Source: Triglochin maritima
Taxonomy: Eukaryota > Streptophyta > Magnoliopsida > Alismatales > Juncaginaceae
Assembly: GCA_963682175.1 (NCBI GenBank)
Contig: OY821786.1
Coordinates: 28,666,501 to 28,730,500, forward strand
Length of the DNA: 64,000 bases
Direction: 5' to 3'
The notes beneath the pieces were generated by a model, which searched no databases, was not told the origin of the DNA, and saw nothing but the letters and a program-made list of their open reading frames with translations. This document shows positions 11,828-23,302 of this stretch, one piece after another. Both the position numbers and the translations under genes were made by a program. How positions within the stretch are numbered: the stretch's first letter is position 1; every line of letters begins with the position of its first letter.

Positions 11828-12062
11828 ACCGGTCGACCGTTTGGAGGTTCGGTCGACCGCTCTAACCATGTTTCGGTCGACCGTTCAATAACTCGGTCGA
11901 CCGTTCGTAACAGGAATTATTCCATCGCAATGTTCGGTCGACCGACCGATTACATTCGGTCGACCGTTCGAACAGATGAAAATTCCCTGTTATCGATCGA
12001 GACATGTCCAGTCGACTGTGCCCGATCGGTCTACCGTTTACTGCTAACCGGTCGACTGTTGG
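11828..12062. repeat. CGGTCGACCG array in LTR A1
   Basis: Six exact GGTCGACC cores are spaced roughly 20-40 bp apart, with extra variants such as AGTCGACTG, GGTCTACCG and GGTCGACTG. The intact version of each of these variants is present at the corresponding place in LTR A3. All these differences are C-to-T or G-to-A changes. The array lies about 180-420 bp upstream of the LTR's TATA-like box. Confidence 0.88.
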
Positions 12063-13055
12063 AGCACTGTTTTGCAGACTTGTCAAATTTCGGTTTAACC
12101 CCTACAAAATTTGACATTTCGGGATTAGTAGTAAATTCACAACTTATGTAACATATTATCCTATGCAATGATCAATCATTACACCCCATAATATTTACAT
12201 CACATATGAATTTTATTTAGATTCTAATTATGTTATTAATCACAACATAATTTTGATTTTGCTTGTTCACCCCATGTGTCATATTTTCTACATGAAACCC
12301 GACACATCTTATGAACTCAAAATCCCCATTTCTAGTTTCCCAGTTTTGTGGTGTGACCTATAGGAGGATCTAAACTAAGTTGGCAGTGATATTAAGAGTT
12401 TAATATCACAAGCTATAAGCGGTATCTAGCTACACATTATAGCTCTCAATTAGTTAGATGTCTTAATTCCACTCGAACCAAAACCCGATCCATTTAGTGA
12501 TGGAGTGCACCACTTGTGTCCGTCCCTTGCCTCATGATATTAAGAATACACACAAAGTAGTATTGTGTCATCTTTGTCTTAGTATTCATTTTTTGATCTC
12601 TTTAAGCTAGTTATAAATATGTGACTTAACTCAAATCACATTGTGCACATTATAACTTTGCTTTATCAAGGGGCCCACTAATATCATTACTCTACTAAGA
12701 GGGGCAATGATAGTCTTTTGACTAACTATCTTCTCCAACAAAAGTTGTACTTAACCAACCAATGCCTTTACACTACACTTATCGATAGTTCAAGACACTG
12801 ATCTAATTAAGTATTCCTTAAGTGATCAGATATAAGTCTCATATCAAAGGACCAAAGACACAGTAAAATATTAATGACACAGAAACACATTTCTATAATA
12901 TTTTACTTATTAGGTCTATTCAGTATACAAAAGTAATATTTTCCTCTTTTGCATACCCGTGTTGTCACTCACTTGTAGAGCTACAATGATCTATGACCAA
13001 CACGGCAATCTTAACCCGGTAATCAATGTCCCATGTTAATTACCATGATTGCGAA

Positions 13056-14445
13056 TGTTGAACGTTTTATTTAAACCGCAAGTGCACGGCCGCGATGAAG
13101 CGGTGGCAAGTACGGGTCATCCTCAGGGAGGTGAGCAGCCTCTTATTTATCAGAAATCAAGTGGCAAAAATAGGGAGAGAAAGATGTTTATGCTATTCTA
13201 CACTACACTACTCTAAGAAGTATGAAAGGTGAAAGAAGCAAATAAACGATGAAATAAGAACTAAGCTAAGAACAAAACAAGAATGCTGGAATTTCAGGAA
13301 TGGAAAACCCCTAAGGGGTGGAGTGAGTGCACACAAGCAAAGAGGTTGGTGTAGAATACATTCTTTAAGCACATGAAGGTGGTGTTTATCAAGCATAGGA
13401 AGTGTCTAAATGTTATGGCAAAACCTATCAATCTATTCACCAACTTGGTTGATTAACATTTACATATGCAAGTTGTTTATTTCAGTACCTAAACAAGCAT
13501 GAGAGGTGTCTAATCATTTTGGCAAAACTCATCAAGTTATAAATTCTATCCTAAACAAGCAAGCATACATTCATGTTTTATCAACACATCAAAAATAAAG
13601 CATTCATCACATTCTGTAATGCATGTATGTACATCTACTCCACCCCCCAAAGGGGATGGAACTACTCACTAAACATTACACTAATTATTAAACTAAGCAA
13701 AGAAAACATATTAAAACTAAGCTAGAAATAAAAGACGATTAAACTAAAACATGCACAAACATTAAAAGAAACATAAACAAACAATGAAAGAAACACAAAA
13801 CTTTATTGATAAAATGACTCACATTACAAGTAGCATCCTCCTACTTTAGTGTGTGCTTCAAGGCCTCACTTCTAGTAGGAAGAATAGACACTTAAAATAT
13901 GGAGTGATTACAATAGGAGGTGAAGAGTTCTATTGATAGGCATGGAAAAAGCTAATCTGGGACAATCCCCCGATGTGGGACTAAACAAACACCAAAAATA
14001 GCCTAAACGAACATTAATACAAGTCCAGGAGAAATCTTGGCGGATCTGGACTAATCCAGACCGCCAATTGGCGGTCCAAAATGTCCGGATCCAGTTCAGT
14101 TTTATTCTGGGCTTTTCTTTGTGCTTTTGGTGGTCTTTGATGCATCTACTTCGTTTTTTGGAGCTCCGACCCGAATCCAATTGCTAAAATACTCCCCATG
14201 ATGGTGTGAAGTATTCTGTGTTACTCTTAGGTCCCTCTGTCTTACGATCAGGTCCTTCTCCCTTGCATCTTGGTCCCCAGATCTCACAATCCAGTCCTTT
14301 TTCCCAGCTTTTGGGTCCTTTTATGCTTCATCTCTCCAAACCTAATTATTCCTGAAAACTAAACATAAAACTCGTAACATAGCATTGTTTAGGTGAAAGA
14401 TAATCGATATAAGATACAAATATGAGCATGAAATGATGTCAATCA
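13056..14445 (-). mobile_element. B-family Ty3/gypsy solo LTR (1390 bp) inside LTR A1
   Basis: It starts TGTTGAACG and ends GTCAATCA on the plus strand, and is flanked by GCGAA (13051-13055 and 14446-14450). The uninterrupted target GATTGCGAATATC is seen at the same place in LTRs A2 and A3. It is closely similar over its whole length to the two LTRs of the complete B element at 19618-28253. No internal sequence is present, so the two LTRs recombined. A minus-strand TATA-like sequence expected here (TATTTATA in the other copies) is changed to TATTGATA near 13931. Confidence 0.93.
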
Positions 14446-14624
14446 GCGAATATCTTTTGTTTTATGTAAACCAATATCTTTTAGAGCTCTACGGTTAAGG
14501 ACCGAGAGCCTCTTCCTTAACACTTCTAAAAGACGAATAACATAAACAAGGAACAAAATGATTTCTCATTCAATTCATAATAATTGGCATTTAAAAGTAA
14601 AACTTTTAGAACACATTCCTTTCA

Positions 14625-14636
14625 ATCTCCCACTTG
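14625..14636 (-). other. A-family polypurine tract
   Basis: On the minus strand this reads CAAGTGGGAGAT, directly before the 3' LTR. It is the usual position and composition of the plus-strand primer of Ty1/copia elements. Confidence 0.8.
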
Positions 14637-14985
14637 TTATCAAAGTTTTCTTTCACATACATTCTCAATGTATAAAACATTAATAACTAGGGTAACCTTC
14701 CCAAATTACCTATCAAGCCAATCCACATGGATCCTCGGTTCCATGGACTCGAAATATATTTCGTCTCTTAGCTTGGTATGAAGGTTTGTTGAATGGATCA
14801 GTTGTGCCACTGTTGTGTCCACCTATTTATTTATTTTGTCTTTCGTTGGTGGTTGAGTTAGTTGTAGTGATATTACTCCTAACTACACTAGCTCATACCT
14901 CCACCTTCGATAATGATGACGCATCATCACTCCAACCTCTTATTGTCTAGAATTCCTATAAGAATTGCATCAAAACAGCCATCGG

Positions 14986-15914
14986 CTATTTTCTCCTTTG
15001 TCTTCCATAAACAAGAACCTTATCTTTAGTCCGATTAAGGTACTTCAGAATATTCTTGACCGCAATCCTATGATTAGGACTTGCGTTGGATTGGTGACCT
15101 CTTGTCACGTTTAGAGCATACGAGATATTGAGTCTTGTGCAAGTCATCGTGTACATGGTCCTTCCTTTTGCCGAAGCATAAGGGATACCTTCATGTACTC
15201 CAAGTCTTTGTGTGATTGAGCACATTGAGACTTCTTGAGTTGCACACCTATACTCATACTTATTGGCATATTGTCCATATCGGAATTGTTCACCCTGAAC
15301 ATTTCAAAGATCTTGTCAATGTATGCACGTTGACTGAAGCCAATGAGTCTACGGGATGTATCTCAATGTATCTTGATTCTCAAGATGTGTTGAGCCTCAT
15401 CCTTTTCTTTTCATTGAAATGCCAATTTTAATGAAATTTCTCGTTTGCTAATGCTAAGGTATATGATTGCTCATGAGCAATATGTCATCGACATATAAGA
15501 TCAGAAGTACTACATGACTCCCACTAATCTCCTTGTATCAACAAGGTTTTCCTTTACTTTGAATGAAGTGAATCTTCTTCATCTCTTCGTCAAAGCGTTT
15601 GTTCCAACTCCTCGATGCTTGTTTCAATCCATAAATGGATTCTCGAAACTTGCATTTCTTCTCGCTATTATTTGGATCAACAAAACCTTGAGGTTGTACC
15701 ATGTACATATCCTCCTCCAAGTTCCTGTTTAAGGGACACCATTTTGATATCCATCTTCCATATCCCACAATTGTGAAATGCGGTAATAGTGAGCATAATC
15801 CGAATAGATTTTAATATGGCAACTTTTCAAAAATTTCATCAAAGTCAATTTCTTGAATTTGAGTACAACTTTTGCTACAAGCCTTGCTTTGTAGGTTGTC
15901 AAGTTACAATCCAT
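14986..15914 (-). pseudogene. A-family copia reverse transcriptase/RNase H, broken
   Basis: Pieces of a copia polymerase can be read in several frames from high to low coordinates: TYKARLVAK (about 15890), NLEEDMYMVQPQGFVD (about 15715), SIYGLKQASRSWNKRFDEEM (about 15630), a YVDDI-like stretch near 15490, then GRTMYTMTCTRLNISYALNV and VKNILKYLNRTKDKVLVYG (15000-15170). The family role is copying element RNA into DNA. Frameshifts and stops separate the pieces, and the sequence between about 14640 and 14980, where the end of RNase H should be, is not recognisable. Order and strand agree with gag at 17444-18451. Confidence 0.85.
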
Positions 15915-15916
15915 GT

Positions 15917-17400
15917 CTATCTTCCTCCTAAAAGCTCATTCATACAAAATGATATTTTCTCTTGAGGAAGGTAGATCAAGTTCCATACTTGATTACTATA
16001 CATGGATTCTACTTCGGATTCCATGACTTTTAACCATAGTTTGGAGTCTTTTCTTTCCATTGCTTCTTGGAAGGTCGAGGGATCTTTGGTATCTAGTACC
16101 ATGATCTCATGAAGTCCCACATTCTTATTGGGTTTCTTCCTTTCCCTCATTGACCTTCTTAGTTCTTTTGGTTCCTCTCGTGTCTCTCGAACTTCTTCCA
16201 CAATTGCTTGAGGAATAGGTTCATGTTCGACTCTCGAACGCACACTAGGTGAGGATGATTGAGATTCTCTCACAATTTCTTGTAAGGATCTCTCGCTCAT
16301 GCTCCCACTAACCAAATGAATCTCGGCTGGGCCTTCATGATTTTGAATGCAACATTCACATCATGATCTTGTAGAGTATCTTGAGTTTCCTCAAGCTCAA
16401 CTCTACTCCCACTACTTTTCTCTCTTTTCCAGAAATTCCAGAAAAACCATATCTCTCTCTACAATCTTTCGATTGGAGGTGATATACCAAAAGTAGTATC
16501 CTCTTGTCACACGAGGACAACCTATAAAGAAGCACTTATCCGCTTTTGGTTGAGGCTTGGTTGACATCAATTTCTTGATGTATACCTCACAACCCCAAAT
16601 CTTGAGAAAGTCGAGCTTAGGTGTCTTTCAACTCCATAGCTCACAAGACATTTTCTCCACGGATTTGGATGGAACATTATTTAGTGAGTTTATTTGTAGT
16701 GCATAATTCCAAAAGTAAATAGGCAATTTAGATTGACTTATTATTGATCGAACCATGTCGAGCAATATCATGTTCCTACTTTACGAATAAGTCAAATTAG
16801 GTATCCTAAGCACTCACCCCTACGAACCTTTCATAGAGACTCGATATTCTTGTTGAGTCGGTTCACTACTTCATCCTCGAATTCCTTGAACTTGTCAAAG
16901 AATTCACTTTTGCTTCCCATTAGACAAATATAGCCATAATGACTATAGTTGTCCGTGAACAAAATGAAGTACCTCAAACGTCCCTTGCACTTGTACTTAT
17001 CGGACCACATACATTAGAATGTATCATATCCAATTAGTTATTCGTTTTCGTTCCTTTCTTCTTGAAAGGTCTCTTGGTCATTTATTTGACCAATCCGATA
17101 GTGCTACAAGATTGTATCATTTACGTGAGTTATCTTAGTTCCTTGTTGTTATTGTTTGTTTGAGCTTGTTTATTATTTATTTCAAGCAAATAGAAATCAT
17201 TCTATGCGAATGTATTTGCATAGAAAATTCCATTCTTCGATATAGACAAGCAAAAATTAGAAATATATATTAAGTTATCCATATCCAAAACATGATATAG
17301 AATAGTTCTTGCTAATCGAAGGTACATAACAAACATTCTTCAAAGCATAAATTTAAATCACTAGACTATTGAAGTTCCATAGAATCTTGTACAATTGCCA
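15917..17400 (-). pseudogene. A-family copia integrase and linker, broken
   Basis: Minus-strand pieces match the integrase C-terminal part and the linker to reverse transcriptase. I can read a DMVRSIISQSKLPIYFWNYA-like stretch (about 16700-16760), NNVPSKSVEKMSCELW (about 16640-16690), FLKIWGCEVYIKKL (about 16570-16610) and a CFFIGCPRVTRGYYFW stretch (about 16490-16540). An open piece at 15917-16315 holds LRRSMRERKKP and DPSTFQEAMERKDSKLWLKV, the usual lead-in to copia reverse transcriptase. Several stops interrupt the frame. The HHCC zinc site and the first part of the integrase core could not be traced. Confidence 0.78.
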
Positions 17401-17443
17401 ATCTTCAATATCATCTCGTTCTCCACGAGTTCCTTCCTATCCT

Positions 17444-18451
17444 TTAATAGCTGCACATCAAAATTATGTGAGCACAAGATCCGGTAACCATTACCAAATC
17501 AAGGATAAAGGTGATTAAATTTATCTCAATAACAAACATACCTATGGCGTTTCTCGGGCGCCTACGTTCAATCATCCCATTTTCAAGGTCTTCCTTGTAT
17601 TTGGGGCAATTAGGTCGGATGTGTCCCTTTTCACCGCAGTGAAAGCACTCCGTGTTGGGAGTTGGAGATTTGAAAGATTTCCCCCTTGAGGCACTCCCAT
17701 GAGCACCTCCTACTCCCTTGCTCTTGATTGACTTATCTTTGGTAAATTTGCCTTTACCTTTGTTGATCTTTTTGCTCCTCTCATGGACGTTTAGGACGTG
17801 ATTGTCCCGACCCTTTCCCATGTCAACTTCTGCCGTTTTGAGAGCGTTGTGAAGCTCCTCAAGACTCACCCCTTTTTCACGCACATGATAGTGCATCACA
17901 AAGTCCTTGAAGGACGGGGCTAGAGAGCCAAGAATCAGATCTTCGGCAATGTCCTTGGGCATTGGAGAAGAGAGCTTCGACAATTTCTCAAGGTATCCTT
18001 GCATCGTGAGAAAATGCATGGACACCGATGTTCCTTCCGCCATATGGCACCTTGTGAGTGTGATGGTGGTCTTATAACGCTCCTTTCGGGCACTATCCAT
18101 GAACATCTTTGTTAAAGCTTCCATGGTCTTCTTGGGTTTTGAATCCAAGTATTTCGCTTGAAGCGAGTCACCCATGGATGCCAACATTAGACCGTGAACT
18201 TGGTTCTCTTGGTCTTCCCACTTGGCTATCACCTCTTTCTCATTACCGGTTGTCTTCTCATTTAATTTTGGGATTTCACCACCCAAAATATGAGATAGTT
18301 TTTCAAACCTCAACACGATATTAAGATTGAGTTGCCATTTCATGAAGTTTGAGCCATCATTTTGCAAAGGATTATTTTCGATCATAGATCGCACAATTGG
18401 TTGGATATTAGACATTTCTACAAAATAAATTATACAGGATTTTAATGTCAA
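17444..18451 (-). CDS. A-family copia Gag with zinc knuckle and start of protease
   Basis: This is one open frame of 335 codons. It starts with a typical copia Gag order: a GSNFMKWQLNLNIVL segment near residue 33, a central helical part (MAEGTSVSMHFLTMQGYLEK), then a lysine-rich stretch and one CCHC knuckle CFHCGEKGHIRPNC (about residues 267-280). The real start is probably the Met of MSNIQPIVRSM, residue 13. After the knuckle comes a degenerate protease start in which the usual DTG triad is replaced by VTGSCAHI. Gag packages element RNA into virus-like particles in the cytoplasm. The frame is the least damaged part of the element, but the lost catalytic Asp and broken pol make it non-productive alone. 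Confidence 0.88.
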   Translation of the reverse strand: MTLKSCIIYFVEMSNIQPIVRSMIENNPLQNDGSNFMKWQLNLNIVLRFEKLSHILGGEIPKLNEKTTGNEKEVIAKWEDQENQVHGLMLASMGDSLQAKYLDSKPKKTMEALTKMFMDSARKERYKTTITLTRCHMAEGTSVSMHFLTMQGYLEKLSKLSSPMPKDIAEDLILGSLAPSFKDFVMHYHVREKGVSLEELHNALKTAEVDMGKGRDNHVLNVHERSKKINKGKGKFTKDKSIKSKGVGGAHGSASRGKSFKSPTPNTECFHCGEKGHIRPNCPKYKEDLENGMIERRRPRNAIGMFVIEINLITFILDLVMVTGSCAHIILMCSY

Positions 18452-19617
18452 TTTTATGTTTTAAAATACATACATACAAATGTAAATGTTGCAAATAAAA
18501 ATTTTGCCCATAAATGCAACAATCCAAGATCCCATTAATTGTAAAATAGACTAGCTAAGGGCTATCGAATACATTACAACATCAAGGTAAGAAAAACATT
18601 TTCTAATCACAACCTTTTTGAATTTTAGCAATATTAGCATCTTCAAACTCTTGTGATTCTTGTCGTTTTAATTATGAGGGAATACAACCTATCCTCGTAA
18701 GAAAAACGTTTTCCCAAAACTGAGCGAGGGCTCTAGGTAATGTTAAGAAAACTTATTTTCATTTGATACGAGATACGTTTATCCATTGTATTCACAACTA
18801 AACATACTTGGGGTTCACTAGGGTAAAACACACCTCATACATTCAATCGTGGCACAACAACAGACAACCATTATATCTCCCACTATTCCCAAAGATGGAG
18901 GGAGCTATCTCCCGCTAAGGGCGAGCAGAGTATCCCTCAATCAATGGCTGCTAGTGGATGAAATAAGAAGGAAATTATTCTTAATTTTTATTAGACAATT
19001 TCATATATTTACATGTGATTTGGAATTTTAGGTTATCATGCATATTAATATTCATACACATCCTAACATTCACCACATTCATCACATTCATCACATGCAT
19101 AGCAGAAATTAAAAACAGAAATTAAACATTCACACAATCCACATCGTGTGAGTTTATATGTTCCCTTCGATCCTTGATCCTCGATCCCCGATCCTCGATC
19201 CTCGATCGATGCGCTACAGCGGCGACTTCCTCTTGCACCGGAGATGTAGATTTTACAGAAAAATAAACATGCTCCTCACATTCGATAAAAACCGACTAGT
19301 ACAAGTCTTATGTAAAACCTCTCATATGCATATGCTATTATCTAAAAGATGGAAATAGAGAATTTGGCTTTTACATACATAAGCCCCTGTATTATAACAA
19401 TTATAAACATTCATAGGTGCTGATTTGGAACATATAAACTCACAATTCCTGCAAAAACAACTCGATCATCCATGCACGGAGTATCGCTATAAACTATCCA
19501 ACCTAGTTTATCAAGCATCTAGAATCCCAAACAATTCTTTGAAAAACATTTTGAAATCCATTAAAAACGTTTTTCATGCATCCATAGTTCAAAAATTAAT
19601 TATGAACCGCTGTCCAT
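18452..19617 (-). other. A-family untranslated region, upstream of gag
   Basis: No coding frame of note. It continues on the far side of the B-family insertion (28259-28550) to the primer site, together forming the 5' leader of the copia element. A short run of GATCCTCGATC-type repeats is present at 19165-19207. Confidence 0.65.
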
Positions 19618-21030
19618 TGTTGAACATTTTATTTTAAACCGCAAGTGCACGACCGCGATGAAGCGGTGGCAAGTACGGGTCATCCTCAGGGAGGTGAGCA
19701 GTCTCTTGCTTGTACGAAATCAAGTGGCAAAGATTGGGGGAGAAAGATTTATTAAGCTACTCTACACTAAACTACTCTAAGAAGTATGAAATGTGAAAGA
19801 AGCAAACGAACGATGAAATAAGAACTAAGCTAAGAACAAAACAAGAATGCTGGAATTTCAGGAATGGAAAATCCCTAAGGGGTGGAGTGAGTGCACACAA
19901 GCAAAGAGGTGGGTGTAGAATACATTCTTTAAGCACATGAAGGTGGTGTTTATCAAGCATAGGAAGTGTCTAAATGTTATGGCAAAACTTATCAATCTAT
20001 TCACCAACTTGGTTGATTAACATTTACATATGCAAGTTGTTTATTTCAGAACCTAAACAAGCATGAGAGGTGTCTAATCATTTTGGCAAAACTCATCAAG
20101 TTATAAATTCTATCCTAAACAAGCAACCATACATTCATGTTTTATCAACACATCAAAAATAAAGCATTCATCCCATTCTCTAATGCATGTATGTACATCT
20201 ACTCCACCCCCTAAAGGGGATGAAACTACTCACTAAATATTACACTAATTATTAAACTAAGCAAAGAAAGCATATTAAAACTAAGCTAGAAATAAAAGAC
20301 GATTAAACTAAAACATGCACAAACAATAAAAGAAGCATAAACAAACAATGAAAGAAACACAAAACTTTATTGATAAAATGACTCACATTAAAAGTAGCAT
20401 CCTCCTACTTTAGTGTGTGCTTCAAGGCCTAACTTCTAGTAGGAAGAATAGCCACTTAAAATATGGAGTGATTACAAAAGGAGGTGAAGAGTTCTATTTA
20501 TAGGCATGGAAAAAGCTAATCCGGGACAATCCCCCGATGTGGGACTAAACATATACCACACATAGACTAAACATCCTCTAATACATGTGCTGGAGAAATT
20601 TGAGCGCATTTGGGCCAATACTGACCGCCAATTAGCGGTCTTGGACCGCTAATTAGCGGTCTACAGTGTCCGGATCGGTCTGGAATTTCTTGTGGGCTTT
20701 TCGGGAAGGCTTTGTTGGTATGTGATGCATCTAGTTTGCATGTTGGAGCTCCGACCCGAATAGAATTGTCAAAATACTCCCCATGATGGTGAGGAGTATT
20801 CCGTTTTTCTCTTAGGTCCTTCTGTCTTGCAATTAGGTCCTTCTTCCTTGCATCTTGGTCCCCAGATCTCACAATTCAGTCCTTTTTCCCAGCTTTTGGG
20901 TCCTTTTATCCTTCATCTCTTCAAACCTATTTATTCCTGAAAACTAAACATAAAACTCGTGACATAGCATTGTTTAGGTGAAAGATAATGGATATAAGAT
21001 ACAAATATAAGCATGAAATGATGTCAATCA
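19618..21030 (-). repeat. B-family 3' LTR (left)
   Basis: 1413 bp, TGTTGAACATT to GTCAATCA on the plus strand. The plus-strand CTATTTATAGG at about 20496 is a TATA-like box when read on the minus strand. The left edge (ACCGCAAGTGCACGACCGCG) shares its last ~60 bp with the D and E LTR families at 52-56 kb. Confidence 0.93.
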
Positions 21031-21045
21031 AATACCCCCACACCT
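21031..21045 (-). other. B-family polypurine tract
   Basis: On the minus strand AGGTGTGGGGGTATT directly precedes the 3' LTR. An identical 15-mer precedes the LTR at 54698, linking the two families. Confidence 0.8.
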
Positions 21046-22618
21046 AACTTTTGCTAGTCCCGAGCAAAACAAAGAAAGAGAAAAGCATACGAAAAAACAA
21101 GAAATCCTAACTCACATTCGTAGGAATCACGGTTGCACTTAGCACGTGCAACAAGCCGTTAAACCTCCTTGTCGCCAAGGAGGAGGAGTGTTGTCTCCTG
21201 AGGGTTTTCAGCGGATATACCCACAAAATCCGAACAAGATGCATTAATCAATCTAGCTACACGACTCGTTGGACTTATTTTGTCGATCATGGGATGCGGT
21301 AATACTACGGGTCGACTCTATATATGTAATCAGTCCACACACCTAGCCTAATGAGTTATTCGTGAGAGTTAACTAAGGAATTAAGTGAAAGACATGGGCA
21401 ACCTTAACTTCTGAATGTGATACAACGTGTAAAGTCCATTTTGGTTCTTATTTGACTCTTTTTTTTCTTTTCTTTTTTCTTTTTCTTTGGAGCATTTATT
21501 GGTTGGTATTTGATTCTCCCAGGGTCAGGTTTCGTGCATCATTGCCTATGAGGACTTACACTATCACGTACACGTTCCCCCAAATCTCCACATAGGGCGA
21601 TCCCTACAACCCGTGTAATGGGAGTTCGGTCGGTGCATCCCAAGTCAGATGACTCGAAAGCACCAGGCACAAAGTCCCCTCAGACCTACTTTCCCAAGTG
21701 ATAGGAGCCGTGCGAGAAGAGAGAACACCACTTATTTATTTATCTACATGGGAACCAAAACCCCTACACTTAAGTTTCACAAAAAGAGATTAAGGGCCCT
21801 TGACTACGACAAACTTCCTTATACTAACAGACACGAATTATTTGACTCACTAGGTTCAGGGTGGACTTCTTTAAATGTTTGAGTACTGAAACCCTATGAT
21901 TACACGCCCCCCGAGGGAAAACCGGGGTGCATCCTAACGACTCGATAAGACCTAAAGCCAGTAAACTAGAAATCCTAATGCATCAAGTTCAAGAAAATTT
22001 TGGGAGCTTTCTTTTTACTTTGCCTCTCAACGGTTTTGCACATGCTAAACACACGCAAAACCTACAAAAACATTTTCTTTCGCAAACACATGAAGATTTT
22101 GAAAGAAATGTGAAAATTTTAAAGCACTAGGCAAGCAAAAGAAGACAAGTCACCCAAGGATCATGGCAAGAAGATATATCAATGTTAAATGCGGCACACT
22201 AACATGACCCTAACAATGCACACAAAAGAAAACAAAAAATCAAAAGAAAATACTCGACTATGTACACACGTAAAACACCCCCCCACACCTACTTCATGCA
22301 TTGTCCTCAATGAATGTGAACAAGATACTACATGTAGATATGCATGAAAAAGGAAAGATCTCACCAACATGAAGTACAAAGGGACGTTCAGGGTCATGTT
22401 GATGAACACAAACCCAAATTCCTTCAAAACCTGTGAGAAGCTGAAGAAGGGAGATAAATACGTGAAGAGATTGGGCCCAAGTACACAAGGGTTGGGGCCC
22501 ACAACAATCGATGCTCACAGAAGGAGTCTTTTATTACACATTTTTTTTCTTTTTTTTTCTTTTTTTCTTTTTTTTACAAGATATATACATCAGCCAAGAT
22601 ATTCTCATAATCATTTGG
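21046..22618 (-). other. B-family 3' untranslated internal region
   Basis: No long coding frame. It contains T/C-rich runs (21460-21490 and 22545-22575) and blocks such as GTTTTCAGCGGATATACCCA and CCCCGAGGGAAAACCGGGGT, all repeated in a diverged B-related copy at 62606-64000. Conservation between the copies suggests a structural or cis-acting role; the sequence does not show which. Confidence 0.6.
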
Positions 22619-23296
22619 TCAAGGAACATCAAATGAGAACATCAAGTTTTGAGGACCAGAGACTTGCCGAGATGGGCAAACTTCACTGGTACTCTGAGGT
22701 GTCATGAGGGGTGAAAGGTCAAAGCTGAACGGCTCGAACCCCTCATGATATTGGTTAGGTGTGGGCAACAAAGAATGAAGTTGTGTTGCCTCACTAGGGT
22801 TTAGTTGCTCATCGAACAAAACCCTCCAACCAATAGGCGGGTGCATCGGAATGAGTTTCTCAAGCTCATTCGATGGATGCAGCAGACCTGCATCACTAGG
22901 AACAGGGCTGCTCCCCAAGTCATCCAACAAGGACCTCCCACCATCATTTAGATCATCAAGCAAAAGCTCGGTCATAGGTGAGTCCTTGTTGGAGTCAAGA
23001 TGAAGTTCAAATGGCTCAGTGGCCAAGGGACATGAGATAGAGACACCTTCTGGTATAGACATATGATGAGGTGTCTCACTCTCACTAGTACTCTCAACTG
23101 AATCATGGAACGAACACTCCCTTTGGACATTCATGTTCGAGGCCAGCTCACTCTGTTGCATTGCGAAGACAGGCAATGAGTTTTCGCTGGGCCCACCAAC
23201 ATTCTCAACGGGTTGCATTGGGGTTAGGGGTGTTCGTTGAGTTTGTGGTGCTTTCTCCAATTGGCGGATGAGATTTAGATTTAAAGGTTCATCCAT
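22619..23296 (-). CDS. ORF of unknown function after the B-family protease
   Basis: 225 codons, in the same frame as the protease and separated from it by one TAG, so it may once have been the C-terminal extension of the gag-protease polyprotein. The product is acidic and rich in S, P, E and L (DDLNDGGRSLLDDLGSSPVP, LDSNKDSPMTELLLDD). It has no membrane segment, cysteine motif or polymerase motif that I recognise. It occupies the place where pol would start. Its frame is intact although it lies in an element with several stops. Confidence 0.6.
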   Translation of the reverse strand: MDEPLNLNLIRQLEKAPQTQRTPLTPMQPVENVGGPSENSLPVFAMQQSELASNMNVQRECSFHDSVESTSESETPHHMSIPEGVSISCPLATEPFELHLDSNKDSPMTELLLDDLNDGGRSLLDDLGSSPVPSDAGLLHPSNELEKLIPMHPPIGWRVLFDEQLNPSEATQLHSLLPTPNQYHEGFEPFSFDLSPLMTPQSTSEVCPSRQVSGPQNLMFSFDVP

Positions 23297-23302
23297 GGGT
23301 TC

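Larger units (their letters stand above)
11178..14624 (-). repeat. A-family 3' LTR (A1), carrying a solo LTR insertion
   Basis: On the plus strand it reads TGTAGGATTTCATG at the left edge and ACACATTCCTTTCA at the right. Removing the B solo LTR and its duplicated target leaves about 2052 bp, matching 1983 bp for A2 and 2069 bp for A3. A minus-strand TATAAATA (plus TATTTATA, 11642-11649) fits the element's direction. Upstream of it on that strand, at 11828-12062, is the CGGTCGACCG array with six exact GGTCGACC cores plus degenerate ones. Confidence 0.9.
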
